DNA from: Vicinamibacteria bacterium
GTDB lineage: Bacteria > Acidobacteriota > Vicinamibacteria > Vicinamibacterales > UBA2999
DNA: 14,779 nucleotides
Assembly: GCA_025924295.1 (NCBI GenBank)
Contig: JAICEG010000079.1
Coordinates: 1-14,779 of the forward strand
Direction of reading: 5' to 3'
The position numbers and the translations under genes are program-made. Under the pieces are notes generated by a model, which saw only the letters and a list, made by a program, of their open reading frames with translations, was not told the origin of the DNA and searched no databases. Below are positions 1 to 6,608 of the stretch, piece after piece (position 1 is the first letter of the stretch; each line of letters opens with the position of its first letter).

Positions 1-406
1 CGAGCGTCTCGCCCTTCCATGCGAAGACCGGGATGCCCTTCGGGTTCTGCACGGTGCCGCCCGTCTCAGGACGACCGACGACGACCGCGGCCGCGGCGTG
101 GTCTTGCGTCGAGAAGATGTTGCACGACACCCAACGCACGTCGGCGCCGAGCAGCGACAGCGTCTCGATGAGCACGCCGGTCTGGATCGTCATGTGGAGG
201 CTGCCCATGATGCGGGCGCCGGCCAGCGGCTTCTTCCCTTCATACCTCTTGCGGATCGCCATCAGGCCAGGCATTTCGCCTTCGGCCAGCCGCAGTTCCT
301 TCCGGCCGAAGTCGGCCAGATTCAGATCGGCGACCTTGTACGGGACCCGACCCGCCTGCTTCGCCTGCTCGTATGCGTGCACGTTGCCGCTCACTGCTGT
401 TGCCAT
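1..406 (-). CDS. ahcY: Adenosylhomocysteinase, N-terminal part (runs off the left window edge)
   Basis: This enzyme hydrolyses S-adenosylhomocysteine (SAH) to adenosine and homocysteine in the cytoplasm, closing the S-adenosylmethionine cycle and relieving SAH inhibition of methyltransferases. The 135 visible residues read MATAVSGNVHAYEQ, then VADLNLADFGRKEL (about 25-38), SLHMTIQTGVLIETL (about 69-83), and SCNIFSTQDHAAAAV (about 94-108). The last two are hallmark N-terminal segments of the family that contribute to the substrate site. The ATG at 406 is preceded by an AGGAGAG ribosome site about 7 bases upstream, which fixes the start. The family is usually 430-480 residues, so the NAD-binding and C-terminal parts lie outside the window. 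It follows the SahR-like regulator gene on the same strand after 108 bases, which fits joint control of the SAM cycle. Confidence 0.96.
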   Translation of the reverse strand, partial: MATAVSGNVHAYEQAKQAGRVPYKVADLNLADFGRKELRLAEGEMPGLMAIRKRYEGKKPLAGARIMGSLHMTIQTGVLIETLSLLGADVRWVSCNIFSTQDHAAAAVVVGRPETGGTVQNPKGIPVFAWKGETL

Positions 407-432
407 TTCCGTCTCTCCTCGTTGAAACCGAC

Positions 433-490
433 GGCGGGTCTAGAAAGCAAGACCCGCCCTACGCTGCCCTTCTGCTGTGTAGCGCGGGTC
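433..490 (-). other. Three-armed hairpin region in the ahcY leader (possible switch or repeat element)
   Basis: Three complementary arms lie between the regulator gene and ahcY. GGCGGGTCT at 433-441 pairs perfectly with AGACCCGCC at 450-458 (9 bp, 8-base loop). The middle arm can instead pair with 479-490: GACCCGC 451-457 with GCGGGTC 484-490 plus CTAC 459-462 with GTAG 479-482, one C/C mismatch on this strand, giving 11 pairs. The two hairpins share the middle arm, so they exclude each other. Neither has a U-run downstream in the ahcY direction, so a standard intrinsic terminator is not evident. It could be an attenuator-like leader, an RNA processing site, or an intergenic repeat unit of this genome. 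Confidence 0.5.
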
Positions 491-514
491 CTGTTCTTTG
501 CACCCGCCGCGCAT

Positions 515-1450
515 CTACTGCTTCACTCCGATTGCGGCGAACAACGCCGGACCCTTGGCATCGGGGTCGACCGGCAGCATCCGCACGCGAACATTCTCGA
601 AACCTGCCCCGGCCAGCAGGCGTGTGATCTGACTCTCCGAAAACCCTAACCACACGTGGCCCATCTGCTGCTGATACTCCTCGCGGTCATGGGGCAACAT
701 GTCGACCACGAGGACGCGCCCACCTGTTCTCACGACTCGTCCGACTTCCGCGAGCGCACGCGGAGGTTCGGGTGAGTAATGGAGCACCAGCGAGAGCATC
801 GCGACATCCAGCTCTCCCGATTCGATCGGTAAGCCTTCCAGCTCGCCTTGCCTGATGTCGACGTTGGTCGCGCCGCTCAGTCGCTGGCGTGCCGCGTCGA
901 GCATGTCGTCAGAACCGTCAACCGATATCACGCGTCTGACGTGCGGCGCCACAACTTCTGTGAGCTGTCCCGTGCCACAGCCGAGGTCACCGACGACGAG
1001 CGCCGGGTCGATCAAGCCGAGCACGGCCCACAGAAAAAACTCGTCGCCGAACAGCTCGCCTCGAAGCCGGTCCCATCCGCCTGCCGCGGATGCGAAGAAC
1101 TCCTGAGACTTGGCTCGACGCCGGCTCAACACGCCGCGCAGCCTCCGCTCGTCCTGCTCGGCCCCCCGCGTCGACGTCACCTGTTCGGAAATCAACGGCC
1201 ACAGTCTCGCCGCCGCCGCATCGAGGTCTTCCACCTGCATGCTGTAGAAGCGGCTCGTGCCGTCGCGCCTCGAGGTCACCCATCCGTCGTCAGCCAACGT
1301 CTTCAGATGCCGGCTGACTGTTGATTGCGGCATCTGGAGCACGGAGCACAGTTCGGAAACCGTCAGTTCGTGCTTTTCGAGCAGCAGCAACATGCGGCAG
1401 CGCGTCGGGTCCGACAGCGCCGTCATGTGGTCCAGGATGGGGGCGACCAT
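515..1450 (-). CDS. SahR-like ArsR-family repressor with methyltransferase-fold sensor domain
   Basis: This 311-residue protein has an N-terminal winged-helix domain (about 1-75), with LTVSELCSVLQM followed by PQSTVSRHLKTLADDGWV as the DNA-binding helices. A class I SAM-methyltransferase fold follows (about 110-290) with motif I DLGCGTG at 155-161, an acidic strand end ISVDGS around 175-180, and LSLVLHY at 219-225. The paired cysteines of metal-sensing ArsR proteins (ELCVCDL) are absent; only one Cys lies in that position. In the described proteobacterial SahR family, an ArsR DNA-binding domain is fused to a methylase-related domain that binds SAH and controls ahcY, metE/H, metF and metK. Gene order with ahcY directly downstream supports the same role here. 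It could instead be an active methyltransferase. The start at 1450 sits about 15 bases from the predicted transcription start, with only a weak GGAT-like ribosome site. Confidence 0.85.
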   Translation of the reverse strand: MVAPILDHMTALSDPTRCRMLLLLEKHELTVSELCSVLQMPQSTVSRHLKTLADDGWVTSRRDGTSRFYSMQVEDLDAAAARLWPLISEQVTSTRGAEQDERRLRGVLSRRRAKSQEFFASAAGGWDRLRGELFGDEFFLWAVLGLIDPALVVGDLGCGTGQLTEVVAPHVRRVISVDGSDDMLDAARQRLSGATNVDIRQGELEGLPIESGELDVAMLSLVLHYSPEPPRALAEVGRVVRTGGRVLVVDMLPHDREEYQQQMGHVWLGFSESQITRLLAGAGFENVRVRMLPVDPDAKGPALFAAIGVKQ

Positions 1451-1452
1451 CT

Positions 1453-1480
1453 ATCCGTATATCCGGATTAAATGATATAC
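1453..1480. promoter_or_regulatory. Overlapping inverted repeats, candidate operator of the SahR-like repressor
   Basis: Two symmetric elements overlap here. GTATATC (1457-1463) and GATATAC (1474-1480) form a perfect 7-base inverted repeat with a 10-base spacer. ATCCGTATATCCGGAT (1453-1468) is a near-perfect 16-base palindrome with one mismatched pair of positions (14 of 16 symmetric). Together they cover the -10 box and the expected transcription start of the regulator gene, a typical placement for an autorepressor site. Binding by the encoded protein is inferred. Confidence 0.6.
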
Positions 1481-1500
1481 GCGGAGACGCCGGCCGTCAA
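1472..1500 (-). promoter_or_regulatory. Sigma70-type promoter of the SahR-like regulator gene
   Basis: On the minus strand a -35 box TTGACG (1495-1500, 5 of 6 consensus) and a -10 box TATCAT (1472-1477, 5 of 6) are separated by exactly 17 bases (1478-1494). Transcription would begin near 1465, leaving a leader of only about 15 bases before the ATG at 1450. It is the best promoter match I found in the window. It probably drives the regulator and, by read-through, ahcY. Confidence 0.7.
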
Positions 1501-1527
1501 GGCGGTGTTTTGAGGGTGGTCGTGGGA

Positions 1528-3300
1528 CTAACTGACCATCACCCCGTTCGCCGGCGAGACCAATGGCGGAAGGTGCACTGCCTTCGCGGCCCGGCTCTTC
1601 AGATAATCGATTCCGGGCACCAACGCCTCGCCCCATGCCTCCACGGCCTTCGTTCCGGCCGGATCATGCTGTTGGACCGCCGCGAGTACAGCATCCCGGA
1701 ATCCGTCAAACAGTCTCGGATCAAACCGCGCATGCGTGCGCGCGATGCCGGTCAAGATCGTGGGTTCTGCCCGTTCGTCCGACCTGTTGAACGAGAGCAG
1801 CAGCCAGAGAGCATCGCGCAGCACCTGGTATTGTTGTTCCATCGAACGTCCGGAGAACATCGCGGCGGCCTCGGGCACCACTTCGAACAACTTCTTGTAC
1901 AACGTCTCGTAGAACTGATCGTCCTGTGCACAGCGCCGATAACTTGCCTTCGCTTGTTCAACCTCTGGGGCAGCGGCGCGAAGCGCCCTCAGCGTGTCGA
2001 TAACTTCCTCAAGCGAGTTCCACCGGCCGTTCGGATCGATCTCCAGCATCCTCATCACGACATCCGACACGCCCTCGCCAGCATCGAACACGAAGTCCTT
2101 CAACGGGCGCGGGTACAGGAGTCGCTGCGCAATCCCGGCATCGAGCACCTTTGACCACGTCACATCGTCAGCGAGCACTGGTGGTGCACCCGAGATCATT
2201 TCGTACGCGAGGAGACCGAGTTGGTACTGATCGGTTTTTGGATCGATCGTGGCATGTTCCCGCTGCTCAGGACTGGCTGCGATGAACTCCCGCAGACGCA
2301 TCGATCGTTCCGCAGCGGTCCGCGGCTCCATCTGAAGCCCCTCCTGCGTGCGAAAACCAGCCAGAATGAGCTCGTCGTCGCGATCGAAGCGTACTTCGCA
2401 CGGATGAAGCCTCCCGTGGACGCAGCCTTTACTGTGTGCATAAGCCAGTGTCTCGGCGAGCGTGATGGTCCAGCGGATGGCGTCGCCGATCCTGACCCTT
2501 CCGGCACTCAACCGCATCTCGAGCGTGTCCTCACCGACGGCCGGCGTCACGATGAAGTGCGGCAGCTTATGAGCTTGGGAGAAGAGGAGCGGAAGGATGT
2601 GTCGATGTGTCAGTTTTCCCGCGCTGCGCACATACTTGTCATAGCCCGGTGAATCCTGCGACAACGGCGCGTGCAGGACTTTGATGATTACCGTGTTGCC
2701 GAGTAAGCGATCCTTGGCCTTGAAGCAACGCGCATATTCGCCTTCGCCCACGGGTTCTTCGATCTCGTAGACCGAGGGGAGATCGAGCTTCGGCACCCTG
2801 TGAAGGCACGCGATTGTCTCGGCAGCCACGTCGGGATCTTGATTCTTCTCTTCGAGCTCGCGGGCGATCTTGATACAGATGTCGACCATCGCCTGCTCTC
2901 GCTGCTCGGGGGGCAGCAGGGATAGCGGCTTATCCGGCGAACGCGCCCACTGAAAGTCTTTGAGGTAGGTGCCCTCGTAGTTCGTGGCTCTTACCGGAAC
3001 TAGAAAGAGGCGCAACCCGTCGCGGATGTAACTCGCCAGCAATTCACGCAGTTCGACCTGCTGGATGAAGGGTGAGATCAGAAAATCCTGACTCACGAGG
3101 ATCAAGGCAGCTTTGGCCTGTTCGAGCTGGCTGAGTATGGTCTTCAGCCATTCGTCGCCGGGTGCGATCGCTGCATCAGAGAAAATCTTCAGCCCCTGGA
3201 GATTCGCAGTTTCCAGAAACTTCGAAAATTCCTCTCGATATTGGCGATCAGTATGGCTGTAGCAGATGAACAGCGTCTTTGGTTGGGCGGATTGAGCCAT
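1528..3300 (-). CDS. TIR domain - pseudokinase - globin multidomain protein
   Basis: This 590-residue soluble protein has three domains and no signal peptide or membrane segment. The TIR domain (about 8-146) opens with LFICYSHTDRQY and carries IAPGDEW (45-51) and LVSQDFLISPFIQQVEL (68-84); Glu83 is the candidate NADase glutamate. A protein-kinase fold follows (about 178-440) with a glycine-loop-like VGEGEYARCF, IIKVL with Lys207, SPEQ (343-346) and DQYQLGLLAYEM. The HRD region reads HGRLHPCE (295-302) and the DFG region LAGF, so the catalytic and metal-binding aspartates are missing. A globin domain (about 449-570) keeps Tyr468 (B10), Phe482 (CD1), Gln489 (E7), His523 (F8) and an AWGEAL H-helix. 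The start at 3300 has AGGGAA about 9 bases upstream. It lies 87 bases after pepF and 77 bases before the regulator gene. Haem sensing feeding a TIR output is inferred; substrate and partners are unknown. Confidence 0.88.
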   Translation of the reverse strand: MAQSAQPKTLFICYSHTDRQYREEFSKFLETANLQGLKIFSDAAIAPGDEWLKTILSQLEQAKAALILVSQDFLISPFIQQVELRELLASYIRDGLRLFLVPVRATNYEGTYLKDFQWARSPDKPLSLLPPEQREQAMVDICIKIARELEEKNQDPDVAAETIACLHRVPKLDLPSVYEIEEPVGEGEYARCFKAKDRLLGNTVIIKVLHAPLSQDSPGYDKYVRSAGKLTHRHILPLLFSQAHKLPHFIVTPAVGEDTLEMRLSAGRVRIGDAIRWTITLAETLAYAHSKGCVHGRLHPCEVRFDRDDELILAGFRTQEGLQMEPRTAAERSMRLREFIAASPEQREHATIDPKTDQYQLGLLAYEMISGAPPVLADDVTWSKVLDAGIAQRLLYPRPLKDFVFDAGEGVSDVVMRMLEIDPNGRWNSLEEVIDTLRALRAAAPEVEQAKASYRRCAQDDQFYETLYKKLFEVVPEAAAMFSGRSMEQQYQVLRDALWLLLSFNRSDERAEPTILTGIARTHARFDPRLFDGFRDAVLAAVQQHDPAGTKAVEAWGEALVPGIDYLKSRAAKAVHLPPLVSPANGVMVS

Positions 3301-3387
3301 AAAATCCGTTCCCTGCGGACGTAGATTGCCGGACGCGACTCAGCCAATCAAACGCGCACTGAGCGCCTACCGAACACTGGCGGTATT

Positions 3388-5220
3388 CTAGAGCTTCAAC
3401 GCTGCCGACAGCTGATTTACCAGATCATCCAGCTCGACCGTAACGGCTCGCACCGTATCCGGCTGACTCAGGTCGACACCGGCCATCCTGAGCAGGTCCA
3501 TCGGGTAGCCGCTGCCTCCGGCACGCAGCAAGGACAGGTAGCGGCCTACTCCGCCCTCTCGAGTAGCGGCATCTGCCGACCGCAGGTCCTGCATCAACCG
3601 CGCTGTTGACGCGAAGCACGTCGCGTACTGGTAGACGTAATACGGCGTGCTGAAGAAGTGCGGAATCCGCGCCCACGTCATGGACGACAGTGGCTCGGCT
3701 TCGACGACGTCACCGTAGTAGTCGTGCAGCAACTGCGAGTAGATCGTGCTCAGCACCTCCGCAGTGATCGGCTGATCCTGCTCGACGAGCCGATGTGCCT
3801 GTAGCTCGAAGTCGGCAAACATCACCTGCGTGTAGAACGTGCTGGCGATGCTGTCGATCGCGTGCTGCAGAAGCACTGCGCTCTGGCTTCCGCTGTCGGC
3901 TCGCTGCAACATGAAATCGAGGAACAGCGCTTCGTTCAGCGTGGATGGCACCTCTGCGACGAAGATCGTGTAGCCGGCATAGACGAAGGGTTGTGCGCGA
4001 TGCGCCAGGAGCGTGTGCATCGAGTGGCCCATCTCGTGCGCGAGTGTGAAGACCGCGTCGAGCGTCTCGTTGAAGTTCAGCAGCATGTAGGGATGGGCCC
4101 CGTATACCGGTGCTGAATAGGCGCCGCTCCGCTTGCCGGCATTCTCGAACACGTCGATCCAGCGGCCGCTGAAGGCCTCGCGCACGTGCCGCTGGTATTC
4201 ATCACCTAACGCCGCGACCGAATCGACAATCCAGGGTGTGACGTCGTCGTACGTGTAACGGGCGTCGTGCTCGACGAGCGGTATCGACAGGTCGTGCAGG
4301 CGATAGCTCGCGAGGCCGAGCACCTGGCGGCGCAGGCGGTGATAGCGGCGCAGCGGCTCGACACCCTCGCGGGCGACACGAATCAGCGTCTCGACGACCG
4401 ACGGAGGGATGTTGTTGCCATGCAGCGCCGCTTCGAGCGTGGTCGCGTATCCACGGGCCCTGGCGTGAAACCAGTCTCGTTGCAGCACGCCGTTATAGAG
4501 CGCCGCGTACGTGTTCCGGTTGTCCGCGTACACCTGGTGGAACGCGCGATAGGCGGTTGCCCGATCTGCCTGGTTTCGATTGGTCTCGAGGATCGCACGG
4601 TACTGTCCGTAGCTCAGCGCGACCTGTGCGCCGCCCGCCAGCGCTATCGTCGGCGGCTTCATGTCGGCGGTCGTCAGCGCGGCGTAACTGTCGTGTGACA
4701 CGCTGCTCGACCGGCTCGCGTACGAGAGGAGACGCTCGCCCTGCTCGTCGAGCACGTGCTCCTGCTCGTGGAACAACGCCTCGATCGCAAAGCGGTAGAG
4801 CGCGAGGTCCGGACTCGTCTGCATCCACTGGCGGATGGTTTCGAGCGGGATGGCGAGCAGTTCCGGATTGAACCAGGAACTCGACTGGTGTTCACGCGCG
4901 AACAGGATCTGGACTCTCTGGCGGCGCGCGTTGATGTCGTTGTTACGCTGATCCTCGTCGTAGCGGAGCGATGCGTAGTACCAGACGCGATAACTGAGAA
5001 CGCCCATCCGATCCATCGCGCGATACGCGTCGGTCAGCGCCTGGGCGCCACTGGCCAGCGTGCCCTGTCGAGACTTGAAGGCCTCGATCTCGGCATCCAG
5101 TTCCCGGTAGCTCGCCTCCCACTCGTCCCAGCTGCGGCAAATGTGGGTGAGGTCCCAGGTGTAAGGAACTGGGATGGCTCCTCTCTCCGGGAGCTCTCCG
5201 GGGATGGGGCGATGCGTCAT
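3388..5220 (-). CDS. pepF: M3-family zinc oligoendopeptidase (PepF-like)
   Basis: This cytoplasmic metallopeptidase cleaves short and medium oligopeptides released by protein turnover. At 610 residues it has the usual length of oligoendopeptidase F. The zinc site is clear: HEMGH at 395-399 gives two His ligands and the catalytic Glu396, and Glu423 in FVAEVPSTLNEALF is the third ligand. Substrate-site elements downstream include the WARIPHFFSTPYYVYQYATC region, where the Tyr/His residues characteristic of M3 enzymes lie. The N-terminal part (about 15-200) is the helical PepF_N region. The ATG at 5220 lacks a good ribosome site because a repeat element fills the 22-base gap after thrC, so translation may depend on coupling to thrC. 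No signal peptide is seen. Confidence 0.93.
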   Translation of the reverse strand: MTHRPIPGELPERGAIPVPYTWDLTHICRSWDEWEASYRELDAEIEAFKSRQGTLASGAQALTDAYRAMDRMGVLSYRVWYYASLRYDEDQRNNDINARRQRVQILFAREHQSSSWFNPELLAIPLETIRQWMQTSPDLALYRFAIEALFHEQEHVLDEQGERLLSYASRSSSVSHDSYAALTTADMKPPTIALAGGAQVALSYGQYRAILETNRNQADRATAYRAFHQVYADNRNTYAALYNGVLQRDWFHARARGYATTLEAALHGNNIPPSVVETLIRVAREGVEPLRRYHRLRRQVLGLASYRLHDLSIPLVEHDARYTYDDVTPWIVDSVAALGDEYQRHVREAFSGRWIDVFENAGKRSGAYSAPVYGAHPYMLLNFNETLDAVFTLAHEMGHSMHTLLAHRAQPFVYAGYTIFVAEVPSTLNEALFLDFMLQRADSGSQSAVLLQHAIDSIASTFYTQVMFADFELQAHRLVEQDQPITAEVLSTIYSQLLHDYYGDVVEAEPLSSMTWARIPHFFSTPYYVYQYATCFASTARLMQDLRSADAATREGGVGRYLSLLRAGGSGYPMDLLRMAGVDLSQPDTVRAVTVELDDLVNQLSAALKL

Positions 5221-5284
5221 GTCGGGCTTCAGGCTCTGGACTCTAGGCTTTGGGAGTTGGCAGTTGGAAGTTGGGAGCTGCCCT
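5221..5284. repeat. GGGAGTTGG-type intergenic repeat copy overlapping the thrC 3' end
   Basis: This segment carries GGGAGTTGG (5252-5260) followed by an imperfect reiteration ending TTGGGAGCTG (5271-5280). The copy at 9152-9172 has the same beginning and the same TTGGGAGCTG ending. It fills the thrC-pepF gap and runs into the thrC frame, where it encodes the last residues (PNFQLPTPKA) and provides the stop codon at 5243. It appears to be one member of a dispersed family in this window. Confidence 0.6.
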
Positions 5285-6565
5285 CAAGAACTCCTCGAGC
5301 GCTGCGTAGTCGGCGGGCATCGACACCGATCGTCTCGGGCGCGCCAACGCGTCGGCCAATGGACGAGGAAGTTCGATACGCCGACCGATCGCCGGCTCGA
5401 CCACTTCGCGGAATTTCGCCGGGTGCGCCGTCGCAAGGAAGACCCCCTGCGAGTCCTGGTCGTCGGCCAGGTGATCCTTCAACGCCAGCCAGGCAATTGC
5501 GCTGTGCGGGTCGAGCAGATACCCGTGCTGGCTGTAGACGCTCGCGATCTCCGCGGTCACCTGGGCATCCTTGTAGGCGGCGCCCACGATGTCCCGGCGC
5601 AATGCCTCGAGATCGCTGTTGTACAGCGCCTGCACGCGCTCGAAATTACTTGGGGCGCCAACGTCCATCGCATTGGCAACCGTGGCGATCGAGGGACGAG
5701 GCTCGTAGCGGCCGGACTCGAGGTAATCGGGCACCGCATCGTTGACATTGGTCGCGGCAACGAAGCGAGCCACCGGCAAACCAATGCGCCTGGCGATCAG
5801 TCCGGCCGTCAGGTTGCCGAAATTGCCGCTCGGGACCGACACGACCGGGCCGCGTCCTCCACCTGAACTCAGTCCCGCCAGCAGGAAGTAATAAAACACC
5901 TGGGGCAGCAGGCGGCCGAGGTTGATCGAGTTGGCCGGTGTCAACCAGACGTGCGACCGAAGCGCGTCGTCGGCAAATGCCTGCTTGACGAGCCGCTGAC
6001 AGTCATCGAACGTGCCGCGCACGGCCAGGGCGGTGATGTTGTCGCCGAGGGAAGCCATCTGCGCTTCCTGCACGTCACTCACCTGCCCCTCGGGATAGAG
6101 CACGACGACCCGCGAGTCGGGCACGCGGTGAAACGCCTGTGCAACAGCGCTCCCGGTATCGCCCGACGTCGCCACCAGAATCGTCAGCGGGGTCCCGTCC
6201 GTGAAGTGATGTAACAAACGGGCCTGGACCCTCGCCCCGACGTCCTTGAATGCCATCGTCGGCCCGTGAAACAGCTCGAGAACCGAGATGCGGTCGGTCA
6301 CGCGGACGAGCGGTATCTGGAAGTCGAGCGCCTCGCGGACCAGAGGCTGCAACACCTGGGGAGTGATCTCGTCGCGCAGGATGTGGGCACCAATCGTGGT
6401 GCCGATCTCGACGATGTCCGCCCCGCGAAGACGGTCGACGGTAGTGGGCGGAAGCGCGTCGAGCCGCTCGGGCATGTACAGCCCCCCATCGGGAGCGGTC
6501 CCGGCGAAGAGTGCGTCGATGAACGTGATCGGCGGCGACGCGCCCCGCGTGCTAATCCATTTCAT
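5243..6565 (-). CDS. thrC: Threonine synthase
   Basis: This PLP enzyme converts O-phosphohomoserine to threonine in the last step of threonine biosynthesis. The 440-residue protein begins MKWISTRG and has APDGGLYMPE (24-33), as is typical of the bacterial long-form ThrC. The PLP-binding lysine is Lys107 in HGPTMAFKDVGAR. ATSGDTGSA (about 131-139) and VPSGNFGNL form the phosphate and cofactor pocket, and AHPAKF lies near the C-terminus. The start at 6565 matches the family N-terminus, although the upstream ribosome site is weak. The conserved protein ends around EEFLRA; the following PNFQLPTPKA is encoded by an intergenic repeat and is probably a neutral extension. It sits 43 bases after the thioesterase gene and 22 bases before pepF on the same strand, so co-transcription is likely. 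Confidence 0.96.
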   Translation of the reverse strand: MKWISTRGASPPITFIDALFAGTAPDGGLYMPERLDALPPTTVDRLRGADIVEIGTTIGAHILRDEITPQVLQPLVREALDFQIPLVRVTDRISVLELFHGPTMAFKDVGARVQARLLHHFTDGTPLTILVATSGDTGSAVAQAFHRVPDSRVVVLYPEGQVSDVQEAQMASLGDNITALAVRGTFDDCQRLVKQAFADDALRSHVWLTPANSINLGRLLPQVFYYFLLAGLSSGGGRGPVVSVPSGNFGNLTAGLIARRIGLPVARFVAATNVNDAVPDYLESGRYEPRPSIATVANAMDVGAPSNFERVQALYNSDLEALRRDIVGAAYKDAQVTAEIASVYSQHGYLLDPHSAIAWLALKDHLADDQDSQGVFLATAHPAKFREVVEPAIGRRIELPRPLADALARPRRSVSMPADYAALEEFLRAAPNFQLPTPKA

Positions 6566-6608
6566 GACAACGCCCAGCTACCACGACCGCCGGCCTCCAC
6601 CGTTCTCG

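Noticed and set aside
407..514. Possible SAH riboswitch upstream of ahcY
   Set aside because: The conserved core of that riboswitch class (GAGGAGCGCUGC-type segment with pseudoknot) is not present; only the alternative hairpins are seen.
515..1450. Metal- or arsenic-sensing ArsR regulator
   Set aside because: The paired metal-binding cysteines of the DNA-recognition helix are missing, and the methyltransferase-fold domain with ahcY next door fits a SahR-like role better.
1321..2154. Plus-strand open frame across the regulator promoter and the globin-coding region
   Set aside because: It is antisense to two supported genes and crosses a clear promoter; no domain is visible.
1528..3300. Active serine/threonine protein kinase
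   Set aside because: Although the fold and glycine loop are visible, the HRD and DFG aspartates are both absent, so catalysis is unlikely.
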